From: Arthrinium phaeospermum
Taxonomy: Eukaryota > Ascomycota > Sordariomycetes > Amphisphaeriales > Apiosporaceae
Assembly (NCBI GenBank): GCA_006503535.1
Contig: QYRS01000007.1
Coordinates: 496,001-560,000, forward strand
DNA length: 64,000 nt
Direction: 5' to 3'
The notes below the pieces were generated by a model. That model saw nothing but the letters and a program-made list of their open reading frames with translations. It ran no database searches and was not told the origin of the DNA. The position numbers and the translations under genes were made by a program. Below, piece after piece: positions 22,021 through 34,008 of the stretch; within the stretch, counting starts at the first letter, position 1; each line of letters begins with the position of its first letter.

Positions 22021-23311
22021 ATGAAACCAAGTAGTAGATCGCTTCGGCTTCTGACCAGAACATCGGCGAAGACGGTTGCTGCGCGCAATGCCGCGTCCAC
22101 TCCGGCCGTAATCAGCCTACAGCAACAAAACCGCCGCCGATACTCGACACACCCGCCCAACGCCCGTCTCAACCTCCCTCCCGACTATGCCACCACCCCT
22201 CTGCTAGCCCACAGCTCTCAGGCGGCGCTCTCGAGCACGGAGCTGGCCCCCGAGGTGCGCAATGGCACGACGAAGCGAATGAACCTGTTCCAAGCCATCA
22301 ACGACGCCCTGGCCACCGCCCTGACCGAGGACGAGAACGTGCTGGTCTTTGGAGAGGACGTGGCCTTCGGCGGCGTGTTTCGGTGCACCATGAAGCTGGC
22401 CGAGTCGTTTGGCGGGGAGCGCGTCTTCAACACCCCGCTGACGGAACAGGGGATCATGGGCTTCGCCATCGGCGCCGCCGCCGAGGGGATGCGCCCCGTC
22501 GCCGAGATCCAGTTCGCCGACTACGTCTACCCGGCCTTCGACCAGATGGTCAACGAGGCCGCCAAGTTCCGCTACCGCGACGGGGCGTGCGGCCGCAGCG
22601 TGGGCGGGCTGACGGTGCGGATGCCCTGTGGGGGCGTGGGGCACGGCGCCATGTACCACAGCCAGAGCCCCGAGAGTCTGTTTACGCACATCCCGGGTCT
22701 ACGGGTAGTCATGCCGCGAAGTCCCCTGCAGGCTAAGGGGTTGCTCCTGGCTGCGATTCGGAGCAACGATCCTGTGGTGTTCATGGAGCCCAAGATCCTG
22801 TACCGCGCGGCGGTGGAACAGGTCCCCACGGGCGCCTACGAGCTGCCGCTGTCCAAGGCGGACGTGCTCAAGGAGGGGAGCGATGTCACGATTATCTCGT
22901 ACGGCCAGCCGCTGTACACGTGCAATGCCGCGATTCAGAAGGCGGAGGAGGACCTGGGCGTCTCCATCGAGCTCATCGATCTCAGGACATTGTACCCCTG
23001 GGATAAGGAGACGGTCTTCAACAGCGTCAAGAAGACGGGGAGGTGCATGGTGGTGCACGAGGCCATGGTCAACGCTGGGATTGGCGCGGAGGTGGCGGCG
23101 ACGATCCAGGAGAACCCGGAGACTTTCAACCGGCTCGAAGCTCCGGTCCAGAGAGTCGCTGGGTGGAGCATACACACGCCGTTGCTGTATGAGAAGTTTA
23201 ACATTCCGGATGTCTCAAGTAAGTCTCCCCTTTTCGGTAATTATAATGCTTCGGGTGCTAATCATTGCAACAGGAGTGTATGAAGGCATCAAGAAGCTCT
23301 TAGACTACTAG
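22021..23311 (+). CDS. 2-oxoisovalerate (branched-chain keto acid) dehydrogenase E1 beta subunit, mitochondrial
   Basis: Exons 22021-23218 and 23274-23311; 411 residues. This is the beta subunit of the thiamine-pyrophosphate-dependent E1 component, which decarboxylates the keto acids of valine, leucine and isoleucine in the mitochondrial matrix. The first 45 residues ([20 protein letters not shown] region) form an Arg/Ser/Ala-rich presequence. Family landmarks are [61 protein letters not shown] and DLRTLYPWD. The final 12-residue exon completes the [10 protein letters not shown] tail. The in-frame TTG at 21967 was not used because the ATG at 22021 directly begins a good presequence. The partner E1 alpha gene is not in the window. 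Confidence 0.95.
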
Positions 23312-23627
23312 ATATAGAATACCTTGCATCCAAACCATATCACTTTCCCAATGAGTCCTCAACTATATCCGTCGTAGTTTAAGTTCCGATGATCTGTGAA
23401 CGGCCACCAATTGATCATATTGCGGTCCATCTCTTTGTATATACAGTGCAGCTTTGAGAGCTACCATTCGTCTTCACATTCGTTTAGTTACAGATGAAGA
23501 ACATTCAATTCAGGACACGAATTGTTTCGGTCTGTAAATACTGCGAGAATAAACCGGCCAAGTCTCCTCAGGAATAAGCAGCTCTACAGAACACCTATTA
23601 TTCCAGTAGTATCAGCTTATTCCACTG

Positions 23628-24622
23628 TTATTCCCTGGAGTAAGTGGAATAATCAAGACGATTTGTTTCTGCGGCCGCTTGCCGTGCAGACTGGTTCAGG
23701 ACCTGATGCAGAGGCCAGGCGCTGTTTAATTGGCCGTTGAGATTCGGCAGATCAACGCCTTCCCGGAGCCAGTGATTGAAATCATGAGCAACCTTTGGAT
23801 GGTACTTCGTGTATCCAGAAGGACTTTCATCGAATGACCCGAGATACGTCATCAACAGTCCCTCGGCAATTATGATCAACTGGGGCGCCACATTGTCTGG
23901 ATCATCGTAGATTGCCTTGCGGTTGACGAAGAGAGCTGCGCAACGGAAGTTCAAGACGACATCCTCCGCCCGGAGAAGGTGTAGTGCCGCGGCGGGCGCG
24001 GGGCCTACGGGTCGTCCGGTATCACGACGCCTTTGGCCGCCTGGATCTGGTGGTCCCAAACTCTCTGTCCGCCACCATTTTTATTGTGACTGGAGCCGAA
24101 ATAATGGTCGAACTCAATCGCCGACTTGGGGTCAACTCCATCACGGAGGAATTTAACCTGTTTCCTCCTCCCGGGCAGAGATGCCATCACGATGTCTCGC
24201 CGATGGTGTTGCATGCGGGTGGGGATATCAAGGTAGACCATCCACTGCGTTACATATTCACAATCCTTTGGTAAGTCCAGTAAATCGGGGACAGTGATGT
24301 CCTTTTTGCCCATAACTTGCTGGGCGCATGGCTTTGAAGACGGTAGCTGTCAGATATTCCAAGGTGATGAAATATCTTCGAGGATATGATATTGCCCAGA
24401 AGTTCACCCCGACCTCTCTCATAGACTTCGATTGCCAATCCCTGTATTGTTTGGTGTGAGATCCTTGACGAAGCGAAGCAACTTATCGCAAATAATTGAG
24501 AAATTGCGTTGGAAATTGGCCACGTCGGCACCGTCTGCAGGAACTGGGTATTGAGTATTTATTGATTGAAACCCGACGCTAAATAAGTACCGTAGCCAAA
24601 GTCTAACCCCACGTTCGCCCAT
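23628..24622 (-). pseudogene. Uncharacterised gene with broken reading frame
   Basis: Just downstream of the amine oxidase on the same strand, several protein-like stretches follow each other in different frames: near 24400 VNFWAISYPRRYFITLEYL and FKAMRPASYG, then DITVPDLLDLPKDCEYVTQW, then SAIEFDHYFGSSHNKNGGG, then LNFRCAALFVNRKAIYDDP and HDFNHWLREGVDLPN. No set of GT-AG introns joined them convincingly. One change is at an A5 tract (24303-24308 region, T run on plus) and another at GC-rich sequence near 24000-24030. I do not recognise the family. It is either a decayed gene or a real one with several indels. Confidence 0.35.
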
Positions 24623-24633
24623 TCAATCCCGTC

Positions 24634-27155
24634 TCACAGCTTACAGCATGCGACCGCTTCCGTTACCTCGCCCATTACCTGCTTCGAAGTAAGGTCCTTG
24701 TTACTCGGGACATCTATGGCCGGGTTTCGGGTGAAGAAATCGCTCGGTGTGATATGAAGCTGCATGATCTCGACAGGCCTAGGTGGTGCGGAAGAAAAGT
24801 TAGTCAGTCAGTCAGTCTTTGGGGGGAGGGAGGGGGGCGCCATTGAAGCGAGAGGGAACCCAGATGGAAGTGCACATACATGACAGGCCAGTCCTCCACA
24901 CGACTGTTATGGGTTAATCCGAAGACGCTCCAGAGCACCAGGTCCTCGTCCAGCACGTCGTCGTTGCGCGCCGCGGCGTCGCTCACGCCGCCGACCTCGA
25001 GGGAGCTCTGCAGCGTGTACTTGCCGCCCGCGTACAGCTCGTGGTCCTTGTACTTGGTTACCCACAGGTGGTGCCGGGCGAACAGGGCCCGCTTCGACTG
25101 CGTGCAGTTGGGATCCGACAGCAGCAGCTGCGTCGGCGGCGGCGTCAACTTGTAGCCCACGGGCCGCCCGCTGATGGGGTTCAGCTTGCTGTGGTTCTGG
25201 ATCTTGAAGACGCGGTTGTTGTGGGGCGCGGCACTGTTTTCCGTCGTCAGTTATTGCATTCGTCATGGGTGTTTGACGGGAGTAAGGGGATCATGGCAAT
25301 TGTGGGCAAAGGGGACGGGAGCGTTTCGGGAAGGAGGGGTACTGACTCGAGTCCGACACTAGTTGCGATTTCCGTCTTCCGGATCTCGTAGAAGTTGCCG
25401 TTGGGGTTGGTCCGCTTGTCTAAGCGTACGGGCAAGCTCTCCTCCTGGACCACGGTGTTCTTGTGTCCGTCGATGGCGGGGTCGATTCGCACGCAGAAGA
25501 CGTGCTGGTGGTTCTGGGCAAGGACACCCGGCGAGACTACGTTTCCGTAGTCAGATGTCTTGCCCTCGTCGATATGGACCACTGAAACAATGCCGGTGGC
25601 GCGGCTCTCGACCGTGATGCCGGCGGCCTGGTCGAAGATGAAGTTGAAGGCGTACTCGTAGTTGGCCAGCGTGATGATGAACTGCACCACCAGCTCGCGC
25701 CGCCGCGTCACCACGGCGCGCCCCGTCCGCCAGTTTGTGTGCTTCCAGCCGATGCCGTTGTCCTGCTCGTGCAGGCAGATGACGTTCTTGGTTTCGGTCG
25801 CGGTGCCGTCGCTTCCGACCAGCACACCGTCGAAGTACTGAGGATCAGGGGTGTCAACATCATCGCATCACACATCAGTAGCAGTGAGGACCGGCCAACG
25901 TACCTTGATGACACCCAAACAGTCGCAGCCCAGAGCCAGGTTGTTGACGCAGTGGCCCAAGCCGCCGTCACCGAAGTCAAAGGCCTGCTTCCGGTGGAAG
26001 GGCGGTCTTGCGTCTGCGTAGGGGACAGTCTGTTGCGGTAAGTTCCGTTAGCGATGACGTCTATCGGCAAAGCGGATGTGATGGAGGGGACTGCTCACCA
26101 TGTCGCTCATGCTCAATCGGTAGAGGATGCTGCGCCCGTCGTATCGGATATCGTGCAGGACGGCGCCCTCGCGCGAGTTGAAGGTCGCACGCATGCTCCA
26201 CTTCTGCCACTGGATGAGGTTGCCGTCGGTGACGGTGAAGCTAGGCCCGTCGGGCTGCACGACGCCCAGCGGCTTCAGGTCCTGCCGCGTGCCCTCGGGC
26301 AGCAGCTCGGGCACGTACTCGCTCGTGGCGTTGTGGTCCAGGATGCGGGCGGCGTGGGTCTTGCCCGTCAGGGGGTCACCCTTTCCGCCCGTGGCCAGCT
26401 CCTCGATCCGGATGATTTCTCGGGTGTGGGCATCCATCACCGGGATCAAAGGCAACGGGTATCTTTTGACTCTCATCATTAGTATTACTCTTCTTGGGAA
26501 TAGACTGTGTGTCTTGGGAGGGGGTGGAGGCAATGCTGGAGCACTGCGCGCATTCACCCAACCTGAGATACCAGAATAGAATGGGATACACGCCGATCAT
26601 TACTTACGCGTAGAAGTTGGAGTCTGGGTTACCGCTACGGGTATCGCGAGCGAACACGAGCGCTTGGAACAGGCGTTTGCGCCCATCAGCGAGATCGGGT
26701 GCACCGTAGGGCCACGGCTCGACAACGACCTCGAAGTGCTCGGGCAGGTCAAGCTCTTTGATCTTGGCCTGGAAAAGGGGCGAGGCCTGCACCACCTGCA
26801 CCAGCGTGTCGAACTCGTGGATGGCCAAGCTGCCATGGTGGGTGTCGGAGCTCACCACCTCATGGCCCACGCGCTTCTTGTCTTTCAAGTCGATGATCGA
26901 CTCGTGATACTCGGGGAATTGGGAAGCCCCAATGACATCGTATGTGGCCAGGGCTAGCCGCGAGGGCCTCGGGGTCTCTTCCGTGACCTTCCCCGCGTGC
27001 TCCAGGTCGAGAAAGGCGGTTACTTGTGACTTGGGGGGCTCGTGCAATAAGATCTGGCGGAACTGGATGACCACATCTGAATAGCTGTCCTTGACGATGT
27101 CTCTTGCGAGGTTCGTCTCGTCAAGACTGAGTGCAGAGAGGGGATGAGGAGCCAT
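24634..27155 (-). CDS. Copper amine oxidase (primary-amine oxidase)
   Basis: Six exons: 26608-27155, 26099-26462, 25904-26029, 25347-25837, 24880-25233 and 24634-24778, giving 675 residues. It oxidises primary amines to aldehydes with release of ammonia and hydrogen peroxide, using copper and the self-made cofactor topaquinone. The cofactor tyrosine is in NYEY (about Tyr406). The catalytic-base region is DFGDGGLGHC (about Asp325). Copper ligands are the two histidines of NHQHVF (about 456 and 458) and the one in FGLTHNSRVEDWPVM (about 618). No signal peptide is seen, so it is probably peroxisomal or cytosolic; the C-terminus ends CKL, a weak PTS1-like tripeptide. ATG 27155 is chosen, since the codon at 27176 is GTG. 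It is divergent from an amino acid/GABA-type permease. Confidence 0.95.
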
Positions 27156-28117
27156 GTTGATGAGCTTGGAACGCACTCAAAAGATGGAGTAAAATGATGG
27201 AGAAAGAGATGGATGTGCGGGATGTTCTCACAACTTCATTGGCAACATGACGTGCAGACAACCGCCTTCAAATAGTCGAGGCCCATGAGATCTCCTCATC
27301 CTCATTACTTCATTGCTTGACAGAATCGTGACAATCATATTGCGATTGAGCAATGAGAGTCTATAGCTGTCAAAACATGGGCTAAACCCCTTTGGGGCAA
27401 TATGCAGCAATTGGAGCATGGTCCCCCATTCCACATGCAGCATTTCCTTATCCGGCCATGAACTGCACGTTGGTGCCGCCGCGATGGGTCTCTTGTTTGA
27501 CGCCGCCAAGCCAGGCAGCCAGGCCGTCGGAGATGCCAACCCTTATCAGCATGAACGCCGGGGTGCCTGCGCAGGCCCCACCACGCCCGGGAGACGGGCT
27601 TCTCGGGAACTTGCCAAAGATAAGACCCCCGCCAGCTCCCCCAGCTTTTCGATGCTGATTATCTCGCCGGCAGGTAGATTTGGACATTTGCCGCCCCTAT
27701 GTAACGGTGCTTATCTGTGTTGCAGGGTCCCTTGGTTGGGGAGTGAGCTGTAAATCCGGGCAATGCATTGGACTGACTTGTTTCCCAGCTCCTGCATCGG
27801 AAAACCCGCCTGGCCGCCTTGATACCCTACATGACTTACATACAACCCCAAGCTGATAAGGCGGTTAGCCAGTATACGTGCAGATGCAACTGGGTAACAT
27901 GTGTGCAGAGTGAGCAGTAGATATAGAAGTGCGTCGCCGTGTAGCTGTTGGTGAGACGGTTCTTGTCAGGAGTCTCGGCAGTTTCAACCAATTGACCCGA
28001 GTGACGACACCACAAAACCACGACCCGAACCAACCGACCGACAGACAGACATTGTATATCTCCTTGACCAACCAACATATTCTATCATCTGCAACTTGGT
28101 CGTCTGCCTCAATAATC
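27156..28117. promoter_or_regulatory. Divergent promoter of amine oxidase and permease
   Basis: This 962-base gap separates two nitrogen-related genes transcribed away from each other. It holds a cluster of GATA sites, listed separately. No coding frame is supported. Confidence 0.6.
27542..27860. promoter_or_regulatory. Cluster of HGATAAG sites, candidate AreA/NIT2 nitrogen-control region
   Basis: Four HGATAAG copies are visible: minus strand 27542-27548 (TGATAAG), plus 27618-27624 (AGATAAG), minus 27710-27716 (AGATAAG) and plus 27854-27860 (TGATAAG). A weaker GGATAAG lies at 27447-27453. AreA/NIT2 GATA factors bind HGATAR and activate genes for secondary nitrogen sources. Position between an amine oxidase and a permease fits nitrogen derepression. 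Binding itself is inferred. Confidence 0.5.
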
Positions 28118-30025
28118 ATGCCGTCCTCCGGTTCGAAAGAGAACATCTCGAAAAAGGGCGTGGAAGATGTTTCGAGTGCAACCCCCAGCATCCTGAAGGG
28201 CTCTCAGGTCCCCTCGAACGGGGATGAGGCCCGATTGGCGCAGGCTGGCTACACCCAGGAGCTGGACCGTACGTTCTCGCTGCCCAGTCTGATAGCGCTC
28301 TCGCTGTGCTTGATGGCCACCTGGGAGGCTCTGAGTGGTGTTGTCTCGGCGGCCTTGACCAGCGGCGGTGCCCCCTGTCTCTTTTACAATTAGTACGTTG
28401 AATTATCACCCCTCTCGTTGTTGAAACTCTTATGACCTCGGACACTGATGACGGAATCCTGCATGGTAGTGTGCTTTCCTTCCTTTGTGCCATAGCCATC
28501 TCCTCTTCATTGGGCGAGATAGCTTCAGTATATCCGACCGCTGTGAGTTCAGGCCTTTCAAGCCCCATCCCCCCTTTTCTATATTTCTTTTTTTCTTCTC
28601 GCTACATCAAGAGGGACCCTGCTAACACGTTGTTTTCCTCTTCCCAAAGGGTGGTCAGTACTACTGGGTTGCCGCCTTGGCCCCTGTCTCGAGCCGGAGA
28701 GTCGCATCGTACGCGACGGGATGGATATCACTCGGCGCCCAGATCATCTTCACCACGTCCGCCTGCTTCGCTGCGGGCCTCCAGCTGCAGGCCCTGATCA
28801 TCTTGAACAACCCGAGCTACGTCCCGGAGCGGTGGCACGCCATGCTGCTCGTCTGGGCGGTCTTGGCCTATTCGGCGGCCATCAATATCTATGGGCCCAA
28901 GCTCCTCCCGCACCTCAACCTGGCCTCGGGAGTCGTTCACATCGCGGGCTTCGCGGCGGTTGTGGTAGTGCTCGGGGTGATGTCCACGAAGGCGTCCGCT
29001 ACCTTTGTCTTTATCGAGGTCACCAACAATTCTGGTTGGGAAAGTCAAGGGACTGCTTGGCTGATTTCGGTTATCTCTTCTGTCTACCCGTTCCTTGGGT
29101 ATGCCGTTCGTTACTCTCAGGGAGAAGAATCGTACTGACAGCGACTCTTCAGATATGACGCCGCGTGCCATCTGTCCGAGGAAATCCCAGATGCGGCCCG
29201 TAACGTGCCGCTGGCCATGGTCGGCAGCGTTGTTGTCAATGGCGTGATGGGGCTGGTCTACTGCATCGTCTTCCTCTTCTCGATATCCAACCTCGATTCT
29301 CTCCTCTCAACTTCCACGGGGTTCCCCTACATGCAGCTGTTTTACGATGTCACCCGATCGAACATAGGGGCAACGCTCATGGCTCTAGTGGTTGCAGTAC
29401 TCGCAATGGTAGGCGTTGAGTCCATTATTGTTACTCCCTCCTCCTGAGACATACTTGCAATACTAACAACTCCCAGATTGCCAATATGTCAGGCGCAACG
29501 AGCACCTCGCGAACCATGTGGGCCTTTTCCCGGGATAAAGCGATTCCCTTCGATCGTTACTTTAGTGTGGTCAGCGACAAGAACCACGTCCCCGTGCGCT
29601 GCATCCTCGTCATCACGGCCTTTCAGATGCTGCTGGGCTTCATCTACCTGGGCAACACGACGGCCTTCAACGCCATCCTGTCCATGTCCATCATCTCCAT
29701 GTACCTCTCGTACATGCTGCCGATCGCCTACATGCTGTTCGGCGGGCGCGAGCGTCTCGACCCCCACCTGCTGGGCCCCTTCAAGCTCGGCCGCGGGCTC
29801 GGCCGCGTCCTCAACGTGGTCAGCCTTGTCTGGATGACCGTGGCGATCGTCTTCAGCACGTTCCCGACCGTAATGCCTGTCACAGCGGAGAATATGAATT
29901 ACTCCATCGTGGTGCTCGCGGGGTGGCTCCTCTGGGGCGTCCTGTACTATGCGTTTAGTGGGCGTCACAAGTACGATGTGCCGGTGGTCGGTGCGGCGGT
30001 CGTCACCTCGATTGCGGTGGTGTAA
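28118..30025 (+). CDS. APC-superfamily amino acid / GABA / choline-type permease
   Basis: Five exons: 28118-28392, 28470-28542, 28650-29098, 29153-29408 and 29477-30025, giving 533 residues. It is a plasma-membrane (or vacuolar) proton-coupled transporter of the fungal GABA/choline permease group with about twelve membrane segments. Landmarks are FSLPSLIALSLCLMATWEAL in the first segment, the conserved GEIASVYPTAGGQYYWVAAL built across two introns, AACHLSEEIPDAARNVP, and SRTMWAFSRDKAIPF. The substrate cannot be told from sequence; amines, GABA or choline are plausible given the divergent amine oxidase. Introns are 54 to 107 bases; the last has a CTAAC branch site. The C-terminus is short, ending soon after the last membrane segment. 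Confidence 0.9.
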
Positions 30026-32135
30026 TCCTATCTCCGTTGCAACTGAGAGATAAAAAGACGTTGGCGGCCAATCAGATGACAGGGGCTGCGTTGTCAACAC
30101 GAGTCATGGCGTACGTTATCATCGGATCAGGGGTCGGCGATCTTATCTTAAAACAAGGCGATGTCAATGAATAAGGTTTACCGGGAGGGTCCCAGCCGCA
30201 GTCTAGTGGGTTCCTGAGATCTAAAGGGGACCTATATCCGTAATTCCGCAGCTTAATATAGACTACATGAATGGTCCAGGATACTTCTTATCTTCCAATC
30301 AACGCCTGCAGCCTGATCAATGAGTATAGATAGGATGATGGGATGTCTGTCTTGCAGCGGCCCGGTCTTTAAGCTTTTCTTTCTATTCGATCCAGTAGCC
30401 AAGACACCTTACCCAGCAATTACACCACTTGGGTTAGGCGAATGAATTTAAGGGTGCTTGTCACTAAGCAGAGAGCTATTGTGCCAATGGCCCCTCATGG
30501 CTCACTTGTTCTGCTTTATACCGTTTCAACTGTACCCACGATGATAACATTCATCATTTGTCAACCCTTACCATGAGACGCTGACATAGATTTATGAAGT
30601 GATCATCCGCCATTTCATTTCCCAGCGAATGTCCCTGGATACGGACATGCATTCAATATTGTCCGATGTGTTTGTTGATCGCTGGGAGTTTGTTTCGTAG
30701 GTTGAATGCCAGATTGACGTATACCTTGTATTGACCCCTTTTCTTTCCAATAGCCGCTTAATGCATGCATCACCATTGGAAGCACTGCTGTTGCATCCAT
30801 GATTAGCACCGGTGCTTCCACAATGTTTAAGACAAAGGAAGCCAACTCATTACAGTAGCGGTACTGTATATTCTGCACACAGGGTTGGTCTTTATGGCTA
30901 TTGTAACTCATAGCGGTCTTTGGAGCACAAGTTACGGCCCGAGTCAACTTATGGAGATTTATATATGACACCGAGGCCCCTCCTTAGGCATAAGGTTTAA
31001 ACTGCAGCTATTTGAGAGTTCATATTTGTATGTAATGTTGATGGGCCATCGATTGGCAATTCCTGAGACTACCCGGTTGGCCTGAAGCAGAAAAGAAAGA
31101 ACGAAATCGGCTACACTCTTCTACCATGGCAGTGATCTGAGAAAGTGACGACTAATTATAATCACTACCCTAAGAACATTGGCTGTCCATGGCATGGACA
31201 AAATGCTACGTCCAGAGACTACTCGCTGCTGGGTCTCCTTCTTGACATCGTTTCTACCGCTCGATAGACGTTAGACATACATACAGGCCAAACAGATACA
31301 CCACACACCAGACCGATGGCTGTGGAAAGTGCGTATAAGACTTCAAGTGTATGTACTCAGACAATTGAACATTCCGTGCAGGGACGTGTCCCTAACACGC
31401 CCGGATCAATGGATGGGCTTTTGGGAAAACCTGCTTTGCCTACGAATTCCGAACCTTGGGTGGCACCATGACTAGAATATAAGATGCCAGAATGAAGAGG
31501 ATGGTAATGCTGTTCAAACGACACATTTCAATCAGCTTTGGCTTGTTTAAAACGAAACCTCGGACCTACATACTAACAGTATCTACCCAAGTTAGCTGCT
31601 CGTACTCTGGGTACCTCCCAAGGCTACAAAGACGGCCTCTCCAGTTGTGAGCCTATAGCAGAGAACGAGGTGATCAGCACCAGTTGGATGAAAGTATCGT
31701 CCCCTGATAGAGACCCAGAACCAGTGCCATACATCATTGATGAGCTTTCATGAAATTTTCCTTGGAACCAGAACCAGATTCAAACCCAATTTATTTGTTG
31801 TGCAAATTTTGAAGGATCCACAGAGCGATGCAGTAGGTTGCATTGAGTGTCGGTGTCAAGATGTGATGTGTGGAAGGAAGGAACGGCTCAAGGCCACAGA
31901 TTTCGTCTGGGTGCCTACCCGCACTAGGTACACGTACCTTCCATGTGCGTTCAAGGCGCGTTCTAGAATTGAATCACTTGGTTCTTGACTTGCGATTCGC
32001 GTCCTTGTCGAATTCTCCCATCCGCACCCACAACCTCCACAACATCTACCTTCAAACACAATCTCCTCAACAACTCGCCTCATATCACCATACAAACCTC
32101 TCCCAAACTTCTTCCAATTTCTTCAATTCTACAAG
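30026..32135. other. Intergenic, 2.1 kb
   Basis: No supported gene. The longest open stretch (30615-30971 minus) starts with GTG, not ATG, and shows no motif. Moderately AT-rich sequence. Confidence 0.45.
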
Positions 32136-32768
32136 ATGTACACCTCTAAGGTTCTCGATTCTTCCGATCGAAATTGGATGAAGAAGGCCATCAAACGGGG
32201 CCGCGGTGTCTACATCATGGGCATCGCTCTCGGCCAGACCAAGGCGCAGTTCGAAGCGTTCTTGGCCCACAATGGAGTCCCCAGTTGCGAACTACACTGG
32301 GAGACCTTGAGAACTGCACCCGGACATAATCACAACGGTAATGCTTGCTGGATCGCGTGAAGATGAGCCTTGCTGACACGCGGTACTTTAGGGCTATGTG
32401 TCCTGTACTTCCCGCACAAAACGGATGCGGAAGCTGCGAAAAACATCCTCCGCCGTGCCTGGTTTGGTGGTGAGAAACTCAGAGTCGGAGAGATACGCTT
32501 TGGGGCCAATGTATGTATCCGAATGTCCTTGAATCAATGGAGTTGTATGCTGACTACCTACTTTCAGTATCATGTTCCCGCCAACAACGCCGCTGGCCCA
32601 GATCAACTTCCGGCTCTGGCTGCGGTTCTGGCTCCAGCTCCTCCAGCCCCAGCCCCAGCCCCAGCCCCAGCTCCGGCTTCAGCTCCGGCTTCAGCTCCGG
32701 CCCCGACCCCAGCCCAGTCCCTCCGGAACCAACTCCTAAGTCTTCGGCCCAAGCCCTCCGGTAACTAA
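32136..32768 (+). CDS. Small RRM-like protein with Pro-Ala-rich tail
   Basis: Three exons (32136-32337, 32392-32510, 32568-32768), 173 residues; both introns carry TGCTGAC branch sites. Residues 20-105 resemble an RNA recognition motif: a RNP2-like strand GVYIMGI, a helix (TKAQFEAFLAHNG), a RNP1-like strand GLCVLYFPHK, and the closing helix and strand ending GGEKLRVGEI. The aromatic residues expected in RNP1 are only partly kept, so RNA binding is uncertain. The C-terminal third is low-complexity Pro-Ala-Ser, encoded by GCCCCA and CTCCGGCTTCAG repeats. I do not recognise a named family. The gene opens a 9-kb block of poorly known genes. Confidence 0.6.
32633..32712 (+). repeat. Short tandem repeats encoding the Pro-Ala tail
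   Basis: Tandem GCCCCA hexamers are followed by two copies of the 12-mer CTCCGGCTTCAG within the last exon of the RRM-like gene. Such repeats change length easily. Confidence 0.8.
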
Positions 32769-32802
32769 ATAGGATCGACATGTCAACACTCCATCCTAAA
32801 AT

Positions 32803-32977
32803 TTCACGGCCAACGCCAACTCTCCCCCGACAATTCACGGCTTGCGCCATACCTTTCTCTTTTCCTCACAACTCACGTCATCCATCTCCTATATTTAACG
32901 GCTAACGCCAAACCTTCCTCTCTCACAGCTAACGCCATACCTTTCCCCCCTTGCGCTTTCACGGCTCACGCCAGAAC
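32803..32977 (+). repeat. Imperfect repeat array with consensus near TTCACGGCTAACGCCA
   Basis: Five clear copies: 32803-32820, 32834-32853, 32893-32914, 32922-32941 and 32957-32977, plus a weaker one near 32867-32883, spaced 29 to 36 bases and separated by pyrimidine-rich linkers such as ACCTTTC. The array lies just after the stop codon of the RRM-like gene, probably in its 3-prime UTR. Function unknown. Confidence 0.7.
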
Positions 32978-33945
32978 ATTGTACGATATACAAGGGTGGG
33001 GTGCTGGGATGCGAGGTTTGTTTGGTAGTTAAATAAAGCCGTTTGCCACTTCGAGTCCGTCACTTGATACTCATTAGAGACTGTCTGTCGCGAAGATGAT
33101 TCTCAATATAGTTCCTTATTGACACACTTATTGATTCCAGGTTTTATTGATATACAGTATGACGTCCAGTCTTATCAGACGTTTATAGCATGGGATCTCC
33201 CATCAACCCTAAGCCTATGCTGGACTTCTCCTTCCACAATCTCTCTTGTTATTCCATGGTGTCTCCGACGTGGTGATGGTGAAGGAGAAGAAAGATAAGA
33301 AGATAGAAATTGGCGATGGCGGTCGTGATGGCTATTGTGGTTGTGGCTGTGGTTGTTTGGGAGAGACAGCAGAAGGCGAACTCTTTGAAATGCGGGTGGG
33401 TATCTTTGATTGCAGGTGGCTTGCAATATTACGGTGATTCTTGCGGTAAGTACCTACCTTCTTGACCTTGGGTCTTCCTTCAATCTTTGCTTGCGTCCAG
33501 TGATACAAGGCATAGCCCATCTAAATATGTGCCCACTTCAACACCCGAATACCGTTAATTCCAAGGATAACGGAGGGGTTGGCCAGGGGTTAGCCAAGGC
33601 AAACCCAAGGGTTAGCCAGGGTTTACTGTTAGAGTGTAGGTAAATCTAGTTCAGTTCGACTTCGTAACTAAAGTCTCATGGGACCAAATGTTAGTAATAT
33701 ATGTATCATGCCTGTCCTCCATCGACACCCGACTAGTAATAACCTATCATTTTTTTTACATTGATTAATTAGGTTCGTAACACATGGAAGTCCAAACACA
33801 CTTTGGTCATCATCATTCTATAAACATTTTGCATGGGAAGTGAAGTTACATTTCTTAATGGTCCCCTATTCCATTGTGATCTGTTTCCTGCCTAACCCCG
33901 AGGATACCCAGAACACGTTTGGTGACCCTTATAGTCTTAGTAAAC

Positions 33946-34008
33946 ATTTTCGTGTACCATTGTATAGACGCTTTCGTGCACCATTAGGTTAGCACTTTCG
34001 TGCACGAT
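33946..34008 (+). repeat. Three spaced copies of CTTTCGTGCACCAT
   Basis: Copies at 33946-33960 (one with GTGTAC), 33971-33984 and 33995-34008 (ending CGAT), spaced about 24 bases, each around a GTGCAC or GTGTAC palindrome. They abut the 3-prime end of the orphan gene on the minus strand. Confidence 0.65.

Noticed and set aside
30615..30971. 118-codon minus-strand open frame
   Set aside because: Begins at GTG with no ATG, no recognisable feature.
33574..33630. GGGTTAGCC-type short repetition, telomere-like at first sight
   Set aside because: Units are GGGTTAGCCA and GGGTTGGCCA, not tandem TTAGGG, and only a few copies are present; not a telomere.
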